Origin: Brassica napus
Taxonomy: Eukaryota; Streptophyta; Magnoliopsida; Brassicales; Brassicaceae
Direction: 5' to 3'
Assembly (NCBI RefSeq): GCF_020379485.1
Contig: NC_063448.1
Coordinates: 10,935,726 to 10,999,725 of the forward strand
Length of the DNA stretch: 64,000 bases
Part shown: one piece after another, positions 46,463 to 56,748 of the stretch
How the letters are laid out: the number at the start of each line of letters is the position of its first letter
Position numbering within the stretch: the first letter of the stretch is position 1
Translations under genes and position numbers: made by a program
The notes under the pieces: generated by a model
What the model was told of the DNA's origin: nothing
Seen by the model: the letters and a program-made list of their open reading frames with translations, nothing else
Database searches by the model: none

Positions 46463-48827
46463 TCAGTAGACCTTGAAACAGGAAGCTCTGTTGTATTGAG
46501 GCTTACTGTTGTTGCCGAGCCAGTGCTGCATATGAACTCCAATGGCGTCCAAGTAAGCGCTGCTTCTACCATGTAAACCCAACACTTTTCCTTGGGTTGT
46601 AGTTGAAGTGAAATAAGTTCCGGTCTCTTCACCGTAAGGACCGTACTTGCCACGGCTCGTGTAGAAACTCAGAGACTTGACAACGTTAGTTTTGTCTGAA
46701 TTGTTCAGAGGTCCGTAATACCCTGAAATGCAGGTGAGCATCTCGTTTGGATACTCGAGTTTTATCTGCAAGAGAGATTTAAGATCAGCATGATTGTGAT
46801 GCATCAAATATAACGAAAACTGGCTTTATATATGAAAGAAGAATCTATTGTTGTTTACCCTGTGTGTGAAGACTCCATTGTTACCACCATGTTTAACGGA
46901 CCAAACAGATTGTCCATTTCTATCATACTCGACTTGTAATGAAGAGATGGCATCATTCCCTCTTGTTACAAATATCTGCTTGATCCCTGAATATACACCA
47001 TCGTCCCAGGGTTTACCTCCGTTGCCTCCCCACGGTCCAGGCCCGCTCGGTGTTGGTTCTTTGACGACTCCACGCTCAAACTGTGAAATTGATTTAAACT
47101 CAACAAGTAAGCTGCTATTACGGTGTTCAATCCTTAAACCCTATACACCAAAGTACAGTTAGAATCTACAAGTTACCTCTTCGCCACGGCCGTTTGCTGC
47201 AAGGACTAGCTTGTTAGCCCATGGGGAATTTTCGATTACCACAACACCAGAGTTATTATGTGGAACAATTGCATTGTGAGGAGATGGCTTGAGGGGACTT
47301 ATTTTGCAATCCATAACATGAACACCAATTGCATCAAGAAACAAACCCTCTCTTCCAAGGAATCCAACAACTTTAGCATCATCCGTTTTATGAGTAAAAG
47401 AAGGTCCTTGTTCTTCTCCAAAAGGTCCATGCTTTCCTTTGTTGGTGTGGAAAGTCAGTGACTTTATCACATTAGGTCCCATGTAGATCAACGGTCCATA
47501 TGTTCCCGTTACATGTGTTAAAATCTCTGATGGGTAATCAAATACAATCTGCAAACCAAAAACAGAGAAACTGTTATAGTAGTTATTTGTGGTGTATTTT
47601 AGCTTTAAACAAGCTCTTAAAAAAAATTTAAATTCACACACCTTTTCATGTTTGAAACTTCCCCTGCCACCATGCTTGCTTCCCCAAACAGCTTGTCCTC
47701 TAGAATCATAACACACCTTCATAGATACAATCCCTACACTGCGTGACAAATTGATTTGTCTAATACCGGTATAAATCCCATCGTCAAATACGATTCCACC
47801 GGCTCCACCCCATGGTCCATATGTTTTTGCACCACCTCCAGCTTTTGGCTGCGCCTTCTCAGTATCTGTCACCACCTGATAGAAACAAATTTGATGCTCT
47901 TTTGGTTAACAAAAAGGGGTAAAAAATAGAAAGACCTGAGTGTATAACATAAAAGTTTTGAATTCACCTTATTTTTGGTGATCTCAGCACCTGTGTGTTC
48001 ACGGGGTTGATGAGAAGGCAAAGTTGAATCTTTCTTCTTGAGTGCAACAAATATATCAAAGTTTTGACCTACACTTCCTTGAATCACTGAGTATTCGAAG
48101 TCCTTATCACCACTGTGGACATTCTGATGTGAGTGCATAACAATTCTCGAGGAGGGATTATCCTCTTTAGGAATTTGTTGAAGGTGAACACCAATAGCAT
48201 CTAAGTACGAACCAGCCTTCCCATGGAAACCAGTAACCTTCGACTCTGATTTTGGCAATGAGAAACATGTGCCTGACTCAACTCCAAATGGTCCATACTT
48301 TTTGCGGTTGCTCTCAAAGGTAAGCGACCGAACACATACATGTCCCCAGATGTCATAGCTGCCATAGGTTCCATGTACTGAAGTCAAATACTCATGCGGG
48401 TAATCAAGTGTCACCTAATCAAAACGAGAAGTCGAGAACGGTGATCAATTTCTGAAAACTAAGAGAACTATTAGTTAAGGAAAGAGTCTCTTCGTCTTAC
48501 CTTTTCAAACTTCGAGCCTCCGTTTCCTCCATGTTTTTCAGACCACAACGAGCTTCCATTCTTGTCATACTCAACTTGGATGGAGTCTATGCTAGAGCCA
48601 TGCGCTATGTTTATTTGCCTTACTGTGGTGAACATTCCATCATCCCAGGCATGACCACCTTGGCCTCCCCATGGGCCAACTAATGCAGGCTTTCCTTGAA
48701 CACTCTGCAGCAACAACTTCAAGTTAATCTCACATCACCATAACTGCAAAATCAGGTTTTCAAGGTGCACAAACACATATACATAAAATAAAGAATCAGG
48801 CTAAACAAAAGATGTTGCCAATACCAT
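46463..48827 (-). CDS. Mannose-binding lectin with three jacalin domains
   Basis: Seven exons give 594 residues: 48825-48827, 48501-48704, 47968-48414, 47642-47875, 47177-47548, 46859-47080 and 46463-46765. Each jacalin domain begins with a GPWGG(x)GG motif, at about residues 14, 237 and 435, and ends with a DAIGVH strand at about 150, 375 and 578. Each is split by an intron after about 65 residues, at HEK or FEK or THR. The repeat pattern shows internal triplication. Jacalin domains bind mannose or galactose; no signal peptide is seen, so the protein is probably cytosolic. The first coding exon appears to be only the ATG (donor GTATTG at 48824), because the next exon has no ATG and joins in frame at SVQGKP. 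By position it matches At1g19715. Confidence 0.88.
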
Positions 48828-49339
48828 TCTCGGATGATCTCAAAAGACTCAAAACAAGTGCAAGAAGCTCGAGTAGTTGACTACATAGCTTAGACATTTG
48901 ATGGGTATTTATGATGGATGAAAAGGTTACGTTTGTGGTTGGGCATTTTCTGGAATATATAAAATCAAAGATGCAGAATACACGTCATTACAAGCAATTC
49001 ATTCGCGTTTCCACTTTCAAGGGAAGTCATGGAAGGAAAAGGGAATCATATTCTCAAAGAATCATATCTTCCAGGATAACAAAAACACGCACTATTGAAC
49101 CATTCCTAAATTGGTAAGGTTCCCTATCTACACGGTGCCCATATAAGTAAGAAAATGACTTCAAGGCACCACTGGAGTATAAGGAGCTTTCAGACTTCAA
49201 CCAAAATTTACTCAAGCCATGCTACAAACTCAGTCTTCAACTGCAGAAAATATATGAGGGTGATACATTAGGTTGGCTATGTCCTTAAAACGACTGCTCA
49301 AATCAAGTTAAGTAGTACCTTAGTGGTTGGTTAACCACT
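48828..49339. other. Spacer between lectin and PPR genes
   Basis: Contains the lectin 5' leader and promoter and the PPR 3' UTR. An upstream ATG on the minus strand near 48892 opens a frame that overlaps the lectin start in another frame, so it could act as an upstream ORF if transcribed. Confidence 0.4.
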
Positions 49340-52021
49340 CTACCAATAATCTTTACAGGAACAATCACCATTCCTAAAGTGGTGCAAGCATCTTGTGTCC
49401 TCCAACAATATTTCACAGCTGTATCTTTTGGAGATGTACCTTGCAGTATTATGGCAATCCCGGCACATCCTAAGATTTTTCAAGATCCTAATCGTCTTAG
49501 GTTCGCGCGATGAGGAAACTAGACCAAAAGCCATGGCAAACTTTTCGCTGTGGAATCCGCAAGTTTTTTCCCTTCCTTCTTCCTCAATCAGAAGTTCTCC
49601 ATTGTATTGGTCATTTCTATCATCCATCCTACACAATTTTTCCACCCATGGATACAGCACATCAGTACACAATTTAGACTGATCACCTGTCGTGAATGTA
49701 TGAACTAAATTTCTAGCTTCAATCCAGCTCTGCCCAATAGGTTTCTTCAGCAGTTTTTCTTTCCTTGGCTTCTTTCCTTCTAAAGATCTCCCAAGTCTTG
49801 CACCTAAGGCATAGATCTGGGATACCAGATTCTCAGTGACTGGGTTTTCAGGTTCCAAGGAGAACAAATGCTCTGCTGCATGGATTGCCGAGTCAATATC
49901 ACCGTGAATCCTGCAGGCAGTTAAGAAGCTTTCCCAGATAGGTGGCTCTGACTGAACATTCATCTCCTGGATAAACTGCAGCGCTTCTTCAAGTCTGTTG
50001 GATCGTCCGTACAAAGATACCATAGCGCAACAATGTTCCAGAGCAGGAATAATATGGTAATCATTCGCTATGCTGGAGAAGACTTTCTTTCCCTCGTCTA
50101 CATTTCCCATCAAACCGTGTGCAAGGATGATACTCGAAAGTGTTCCCCTGTTCGGCTTAATCTCCTCTGTCTTCATTTGATCAAAAAGATCAAGCGCTGG
50201 ACCATAGCTACCGTGCAAAACATAGCCTCCAATTAGTGAGTTCCAAGTTATGATGTCTTTCGTTTTCATACCCTTGAATACCGTTCTTGCGTATCCTATA
50301 TCTCCTGACTTAGCATAAGTATCTATTAAAGAGTTTCTAACAGCATGAACAGAATCTAGGTTTCTCCGCAACACACAGCCGTGTATCTCTCTTACCATTT
50401 TGGCCCCCAGAAGGTTAGCGCAAGCAGGTAAGAGACTCAGTATGGTAACTGAATTTGGCATGAAACGAGAGAACTGCATTTTCCGAAAAAGCTCCAGGGC
50501 CTCGTCTTTCTTTCCGTTTTGTATGTAACCAGCAATGATTAGGTTCCATGAGGCAGTATTCCTCTGAACGTTCCCATCTTTTTCCATCCTCTGAAACAGA
50601 TCCATAGCTTCACCCTCGTCTCCATTCTGAATATACCCAGAGATCATCGTGTTCCATGTGATGATATTTGGTTTTACATTTTCCTCCTGCATCCTTGTAA
50701 ACAACTCATAAGCCTTCCCGCAATATTCCGCTTGGCAATAACCAGTTATCATCGAGTTCCAAGTATACACATCCTTATTCTTTATCGAATCAAAAACTTT
50801 CCTGGCTTCTTCAAGTTTCCCACACTTTGAGTACATATCCACCAGAGAGTTCCCCACAAGCACATCATCCATAAACCCCATCTTCACGGCGATAGAGTGA
50901 ACTTCTGATCCCAGGTTCAGAATCTTTAAACACGAACAAGCAGACACAGCACTCATAATAGTGACTCCATTCGGCACTACACCCGCTAAAAACATCTTCC
51001 TAAACGTATCCAACGCCTGATATCTCTTCCCATTGTGAATCAACCCCGAGATCATAGCTGTCCAGGTAAACACATCAGCGGTTACACCAAAATTCTCCAT
51101 CTTCTGCATCAAATCAATCGCAGCATCGCATTTTCCCAGCTGGTTGTAACCTCCAATCAATATGTTCCAAGTAACAAGCCCCGGGGAGATCCCTTCTTTC
51201 TCCATCTCCTCGACCAAATCAACAGCTTCTTCATGTTTACCGTTGTGGCAGTAAGCTAAGAGCACCGAGTTCCAAGCAACCACGTCTCTCTCCTCCATGC
51301 GTCTAAAACACTTCGTAGCTAAACTCAACTCGCCACATTTCGCATACACGGCCAAAATCGAGTTGCTGACACGGAGACAAGAAGTCATCCCGAGTTTAAC
51401 AACAACAGAATGAATCAACTTCCCGGTCTCAACATCTCCACAATTAGCACACCCTTGTAGTATCTTGGGAAACAAGAAATCGTCAGGCAAAACTCCGTCC
51501 TCCATCATCATACGAAAGAGGTTAGAGACTTCTCTCCACCGATGCTCCCTCGAGTAAGCACCAATCATCGCAGACCAAGTGTAGAGGTTTCTCTCACGCA
51601 TGGAATCGAACACCTTGCGCGCATCGACGAGGCACCCGCATTTCGCGTACATGCTCAACAGCTTGGTCTCCACGAAGACGTCGGGCTGGGGGAACTGATC
51701 GAAGCGAGCGTGGAGGATACGACCTAGGTGGACGGAGCCGGAATCGATGCAGGATTCGAGCAGGTTGAGGTAAGTGCTTCGTTTCATCTTGGTTCCTTGT
51801 TGGAACATGGAGTCTAGAGCTTTCTCGGCTTCGAGGAGGCTTCCGTTTCTACACAAGTAGTCGAGTTGCTCGTCGGGGGTGATGATGGGTTGTTTCTTCT
51901 TGACGAAAGAGAGATTCTTTTTCCTGGATTTTGGATGGGATTCTGGTGAAGTCTCTACCTTTGCTGGGATTTGATAGTTCAAACAAGTTTTGGGGAATGA
52001 TGGTATGAAAAGCTTCTCCAT
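49340..52021 (-). CDS. PLS-class pentatricopeptide repeat protein with E and DYW domains
   Basis: Intronless, 893 residues. A presumed organelle-targeting N terminus is followed by about twenty PPR motifs of the P, L and S types from residue 75 to 700 (for example VFVETKLLSMYAKCG, WNTMISGYIQNG). E and E+ motifs and a complete DYW domain follow. The DYW deaminase-like signature HSEKFA (HxE) and CRDCH (CxxC) are present, and the protein ends CSCKDYW. Such proteins bind organellar RNA one base per motif and carry out C-to-U editing in plastids or mitochondria; the target site cannot be read here. By position it corresponds to At1g19720. No disruption. Confidence 0.95.
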   Translation of the reverse strand: MEKLFIPSFPKTCLNYQIPAKVETSPESHPKSRKKNLSFVKKKQPIITPDEQLDYLCRNGSLLEAEKALDSMFQQGTKMKRSTYLNLLESCIDSGSVHLGRILHARFDQFPQPDVFVETKLLSMYAKCGCLVDARKVFDSMRERNLYTWSAMIGAYSREHRWREVSNLFRMMMEDGVLPDDFLFPKILQGCANCGDVETGKLIHSVVVKLGMTSCLRVSNSILAVYAKCGELSLATKCFRRMEERDVVAWNSVLLAYCHNGKHEEAVDLVEEMEKEGISPGLVTWNILIGGYNQLGKCDAAIDLMQKMENFGVTADVFTWTAMISGLIHNGKRYQALDTFRKMFLAGVVPNGVTIMSAVSACSCLKILNLGSEVHSIAVKMGFMDDVLVGNSLVDMYSKCGKLEEARKVFDSIKNKDVYTWNSMITGYCQAEYCGKAYELFTRMQEENVKPNIITWNTMISGYIQNGDEGEAMDLFQRMEKDGNVQRNTASWNLIIAGYIQNGKKDEALELFRKMQFSRFMPNSVTILSLLPACANLLGAKMVREIHGCVLRRNLDSVHAVRNSLIDTYAKSGDIGYARTVFKGMKTKDIITWNSLIGGYVLHGSYGPALDLFDQMKTEEIKPNRGTLSSIILAHGLMGNVDEGKKVFSSIANDYHIIPALEHCCAMVSLYGRSNRLEEALQFIQEMNVQSEPPIWESFLTACRIHGDIDSAIHAAEHLFSLEPENPVTENLVSQIYALGARLGRSLEGKKPRKEKLLKKPIGQSWIEARNLVHTFTTGDQSKLCTDVLYPWVEKLCRMDDRNDQYNGELLIEEEGREKTCGFHSEKFAMAFGLVSSSREPKTIRILKNLRMCRDCHNTARYISKRYSCEILLEDTRCLHHFRNGDCSCKDYW

Positions 52022-52090
52022 TCTTCTTCCTCCTCCTCCGTCTTCTCTTTTTAGACGAAAGTTTACAGATTACAGAGTATGCACCCCGGT

Positions 52091-52123
52091 GAAGAAGAAG
52101 AAGAAGAAGAAGAAGAAGAAGAA
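52091..52123. repeat. (GAA)n microsatellite in PPR 5' leader
   Basis: Eleven tandem GAA triplets on the plus strand, read as TTC in the presumed 5' UTR of the minus-strand PPR gene, 70-100 bp upstream of its ATG. Confidence 0.9.
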
Positions 52124-52126
52124 GAG

Positions 52127-52632
52127 GATAAGGAACTTTGGTAAGTGGGAATCCTTCGGCTACAAATATGAAACATGATAAGAATTTCAACTACCAATGA
52201 GTTCAAGACACGTGGCACATGACTGCTCGCACATTTCAGCGCTTAGATCAGTAAAAGTATATGATTCATATATTCGAATTATGTATATTAGTCAAGTCAT
52301 TTGAGGGGTGCATGAATCTGGTTCTACTCTGTTTTATACTTCCCTTTATGCCATCTTCAAATGTCACGAGTTGGACCATGAAGGACTCATGGAGATGCTT
52401 TTCTACATATCGTGCCGTAACTGTTCTGTTTTGTATATTGAGGAAAAGCCCGTAACCAAAATAATAAAGGCAATCGGCTTATGATGTATTATAAATATTG
52501 TTGCAGACTCGAAAGAGTCAGAGATCACTTTTAACTACTACATTATTTCAACTCAATCTACAATATCCCCATTACTATTAGCGAAACTTATAATAAAACT
52601 AACTGGAGCTTATTATTGTCTTATAACCAACT
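52127..52632. other. Spacer: PPR promoter and thioredoxin 3' UTR
   Basis: No gene is supported. Confidence 0.5.
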
Positions 52633-53329
52633 TTAAGCAGTAGCAACACCAGTATGCTTGGCTATTGTGGCATGAAGATCTTCCTTCCTTGCACCAACGA
52701 CCTTATCAACAACATTTCCGTCTTTGATGAACACAAAGGTCGGCATTGCCTCCACACCAAACTCTTGAGCTACACTCTGTTGAAAACAGCACAAGTGTTA
52801 TAATATAATAAATAATTATAAGTGCAAACATAAGAATGATGTTGACCTGCAGTTCATCGACGTCCACCTTGAAGAAGATGGCACTTGACATGAACTTCTT
52901 GGCCAGATCTGCGAAAACTGGAGCAATCATGCGGCATGGTGGGCACCATGAAGCAGTGAAATCTATCACAATCTGCAAAAAAAAAACAATGAGACCCATT
53001 ATGATACCATCAAATTCATCTAAGTACTACATGGCAGATCGACCGGTTTATATTGCCAATCAATCAATCCCTTTATTTCACTCTACCCTAATGTTGCCAT
53101 GAACATATACTCTAATTAAACCAATCGCACACATGAAATGAAAAAAAAAAAACTTATTCCAAAATCAAACAGACGAAACAATACCGACAATCCGACATAT
53201 TAGCTTGTCGGATATTCAAAAAGGGAGATAAATTTTCACCAGCTTGTTGGATTGTTTGGCTGTGTCGAGCTGCACGGCCCATACATCATTCGCGTGGCAA
53301 CCGATCACTTGTCCCTCTTCTGCCGCCAT
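52633..53329 (-). CDS. TRX4: Cytosolic thioredoxin h
   Basis: Small disulfide reductase acting in the cytosol with NADPH-thioredoxin reductase. Three exons, 53240-53329, 52847-52972 and 52633-52776, give 119 residues, the same length I recall for Arabidopsis thioredoxin h4 (At1g19730). It starts [17 protein letters not shown]. The active site WCPPC is at residues 39-43, within [23 protein letters not shown] and the cis-Pro loop [11 protein letters not shown] follow. It has the variant h-type active site CPPC instead of CGPC. No transit peptide. Confidence 0.95.
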
Positions 53330-53794
53330 TTCTTCTAATCTGACAAAATTGAGAAAACCTAAAATTCTCAAACACTCAAGCAAAGCTAGCTTATAAAAGA
53401 GGAAACTACATTGACAGAATTACCCCTGTGCATCTAGGGTTATTACGAAATGGCATACAGCTGGGCCGTGGGCTCGCTAAAGCCTCATGCACGTAGACAC
53501 GACAAGGAAAACGTTTATTAATAAAAAAAATTGTCGATGGAAGTCCAATTGAAGAAGAGGTCTCCGGTGTCCCAAGTTCGAACTCGCTCTTCCACTCATA
53601 TCTAAAATTTAAAACGTGGACTCACACGAATGAACTAAAAATATCAGATAAGAATTTTTTTTTTTTTTTTTTTTTGCAACAGATAATATTAAATTTTTAA
53701 ATAAAGGAATCATTAAATTTTTAATCTCTTAATTTGTGGCTCACCACCACACAACTCACCCTCTTCCTTCCTTCCTTCCGTCCTTCACCCTCTA
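53330..53794. other. Divergent promoter of thioredoxin and LON genes
   Basis: Only about 465 bp separate the two start codons, so the promoters must overlap. At 53535-53600 a stretch with a B-box-like agttcgaactc and a following T23 tract could be a SINE remnant, but no target duplication was found. Confidence 0.45.
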
Positions 53795-54640
53795 ATGGCG
53801 CTTCCAAGCTCACTCCCATATTCCACCATCAAATCCACGCCGCCGCATCTCTCCGCCTTCAACCACCAACCTCTAACTCTCCCACCTACTTACCGGAGCA
53901 CCACCACCACCGACCGTCGATTCTCTAAGCTAACCTCCTTCCGATGCTCATCCTCCTCCTTCTCGGAGAAGCACCACAACAACGCCAACCCGCCCAAATC
54001 CGACGACCTCGTCGAGCTCCCTCTCTTCCCTCTCCCCCTCGTCCTCTTCCCGGGAGCAACCATCCCGCTCCAGATCTTCGAGTACCGCTACCGCGTCATG
54101 ATGCAGACCCTCCTCCAATCCGATCTCCGATTCGGCGTCGTCTACTCCGACGCCGTCTCAGGCTCCGCGGCGGGAGTCGGATGCGTCGGGGAGATCATCA
54201 AGCACGAGCGCCTCGTCGATGATCGGTTCTTCCTAATCTGCAAGGGTCAGGAGCGGTTCCGCGTCTCGGATCTCGTCCGCACGAAGCCTTATCTAGTCGC
54301 GAAGGTGACGTGGCTGGAGGATCGGCCCTCCGGGGAGGAGAATCTCGAGGAGTTGGCGAATGAGGTGGAGGTGCTGATGAAGGAAGTGATTCGATTGTCG
54401 AATAGGTTGAACGGGAAGGCGGAGAAGGAGGAGTCGCGGGATCTGAGGAAGAATCAGTTTCCGACTCCGTTCTCGTTCTTCGTCGGGAGCACGTTCGAAG
54501 GGGCGCCGATGGAGCAGCAGGCGTTGCTGGAGCTGGAGGATACTGCGGCGAGGTTGAAGAGAGAGAGGGAGACGCTGAGGAATACGCTTAATTACTTGAC
54601 TGCAGCTTCTGCTGTGAAAGATGTCTTCCCGTCGAGTTAG
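53795..54640 (+). CDS. LON N-terminal domain protein, probably plastidial
   Basis: Intronless, 281 residues. The first 60 residues are rich in Ser, Thr and Pro and resemble a transit peptide. From about 72 to 270 lies the substrate-recognition domain of Lon protease (LVELPLFPLPLVLFPGATIPLQIFEYRYRVMM, FGVVYSD, VGCVGEI). There is no ATPase or Ser-Lys protease part, so it cannot be a complete Lon. Similar stand-alone proteins occur in plants (by position At1g19740); their role is unclear. The coding sequence is much more GC-rich than the surrounding DNA. Confidence 0.92.
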   Translation: MALPSSLPYSTIKSTPPHLSAFNHQPLTLPPTYRSTTTTDRRFSKLTSFRCSSSSFSEKHHNNANPPKSDDLVELPLFPLPLVLFPGATIPLQIFEYRYRVMMQTLLQSDLRFGVVYSDAVSGSAAGVGCVGEIIKHERLVDDRFFLICKGQERFRVSDLVRTKPYLVAKVTWLEDRPSGEENLEELANEVEVLMKEVIRLSNRLNGKAEKEESRDLRKNQFPTPFSFFVGSTFEGAPMEQQALLELEDTAARLKRERETLRNTLNYLTAASAVKDVFPSS

Positions 54641-54769
54641 TTTATTATCGGTACTGGTCTCTCTTCGGTGTTTGAAGTTTATTGGATACGCTATATTTGA
54701 TCATTGTGTAAAGTTTCATAGGTACTAGATGGTGGAGATGTTTGATAGGATCCTATAGTTTGGGTTTAT

Positions 54770-55610
54770 CAAGAAATGTGTTTTGCTTGATTGCCTCTAT
54801 GGTCAAAGCATATAGTCTAGTGATGCAAGTTTAAGTTCTTAATCCCATATATTTGCTTCTTCAGTATATTCGTTGAAAGCCTGTTAAAATTGATTTCTAA
54901 AGAAGTTTGATTGCACCTATTTAATCATAGGACCACATAGTTGGATGAAGAAAAGGATTTTGTTTGATTGATTATCTCTGTGACCAAAGACTAGTCTAGT
55001 GATTCAAGTAAGGTTTTTAACACCAATTCTTGCTTCTCGAGTTTGCCTCTATAATCAAAGCATAGTCTGGTGATGCAAGTTAAAGTTCTTGATACAAAAT
55101 CATTGCTTGAGCTGGCATATATATTCATTGAAAGCCTGTTGAAATGAAATCCAAAGAAGTTTTCTTAAACGGAGTTTCAATGCCAGATCCTTAATAGCCC
55201 ATTTGCCTTTATAGTATCATAGGACCACATGACTGGATGAAGAAAATGATTTTACTTGATTGATTGTCTCTGTGATCAAAGACGAGTCTAATGATGCAAG
55301 TAAGGTTCTTAACACCAATCCTTGTTTGCCCCTTCTAGCATCATAGGACCACATAGTTATATGAAGAAAAGTGTTTAATTGATTGATTGTCTATATGTTT
55401 AAAGACTAGTCTCGTGATGCAAGTAAGGTTTTAATACCAATCTTTGCTTGTCCCTTATAGCATCATAGAACCACATAGCTGGATGAAGAAAAGAGTTTTT
55501 GCTTGATTGATTGTCTCTATGATCAAACACTAGTCTAGTGATGCAAGTAAGGTTGTTAATACTAATTCTTGCGTCTCGAGTTTGCAATTTCATTAAAAGG
55601 CATGTAAAAT
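54770..55610. repeat. Degenerate tandem repeat array downstream of the LON gene
   Basis: About six diverged units repeat the elements tagtctagtgatgcaagtaagg and ggaccacatagttggatg. The gatgcaagt motif occurs at about 54821, 55001 (gattcaagt), 55071, 55291, 55414 and 55540. The ccacat motif occurs at about 54931, 55221, 55347 and 55469. The last units are spaced 122-126 bp apart, the earlier ones irregularly. No coding capacity. Confidence 0.75.
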
Positions 55611-56748
55611 GAGATCTAAAGAAGTTTCCTTCGTCAAAGTTTCATTTACTCAATAGTGTTTCAGCAGTAAAAACATCTCCAACCATTAGAAACTAGGTGA
55701 TATTCTAAAAAAAAAATATTTTAATTGAATAACTAAATTCTCTTATTTTCTTTTTTTATTTCTTTATTTTTAATAGTGAGACTCCGATTAGATAACCTTC
55801 GAGGTGGTCTAAAACTGCTACACCTATGATGTATTGAGGAACCTGTAGAAAATTGGCATAGATGATGGTTGGGTAACAGAAAGCTGAAATATATATAATC
55901 CATGATGGCTAGTAGTAGTTACTTTGACTTTGTGAATCTGTTGACACAAGTTAGGTTATGCTACGTAAACCTATGCATCCATACCATGGCTGCCTCAGTT
56001 TCTTTGTCAAACCATAAGCTTTAACGTTTACAGTTTTAATTGATTGCAATGTCGAGTGGTGTTATTTGCATAGGATGCAGTGTGGTTGAGAGCTTTTATG
56101 TCTATGGGGCATATAGTATCAATTCATCAATACTGAAGAGATAGATTAGGGTCTAGTAGGTGTAGAGCGACGTATAAACAGTGTGGGGACATTTTATGAT
56201 CAAAAGCGACTAATACGTTCGAGTAGATTGCGTATAATCAATTTGTAGACTTAGGATTCTAAGTAAAATGCTAAAAGAGCACCAAATGAATTGCCTCTCT
56301 ATTCATCTTCCTTGATTTCTTGTTTCAAAATCTCTCGGAGATTCATTTGGCCTGAGAATGATTACTGTCTGCATTGAAGAACATAGAATTGTGTTCTAAA
56401 CTGGCAAACAAATTACTGCGTACAATGAATGGCAGTGGAAAAGATAACCTTTGTGTGGGATTAATTACTTTCATTATTTCATTCATATAATATGTGTTTA
56501 ACTTATCGTAGTGATGTTCAAAATATCTAAACAACGACGCGTAGACACGAGCCCACTTGATTGACCATTACGCCGCCAAGAAGACTTCTCTTCCGTGTAT
56601 ATAAAACACTTCTCTTGCCATTATCCCCCAGCACAATAATATCATCATCCACACAAGAATATTACAAAAACACAAACACACGAATCGGATCTCCGACATT
56701 ACACTGAAGTCAAACTCGCTAAGAATCTCCGACAGCCAGTTCCAAACC
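55611..56748. other. Spacer with PUP14 promoter
   Basis: No gene is seen. A TATA-like tatataaaa lies at 56598-56606, about 150 bp before the PUP14 ATG. Confidence 0.45.
56598..56606 (+). promoter_or_regulatory. TATA box of PUP14
   Basis: TATATAAAA lies about 150 bp upstream of the ATG at 56749, followed by a purine- and A-rich leader. Confidence 0.5.

Noticed and set aside
48471..48722. Jacalin lectin starting with a short KLLLQ extension before SVQGKP
   Set aside because: This would require a TTG start and lies across a good splice acceptor (ttgctgcag), so the ATG exon at 48825 is more likely.
53521..53680. SINE upstream of the LON gene
   Set aside because: A B-box-like sequence and T tract are present, but no A box or target duplication could be shown.
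54770..55610. CRISPR-like array
   Set aside because: The repeat units are long, diverged and irregularly spaced, and this is plant nuclear DNA.
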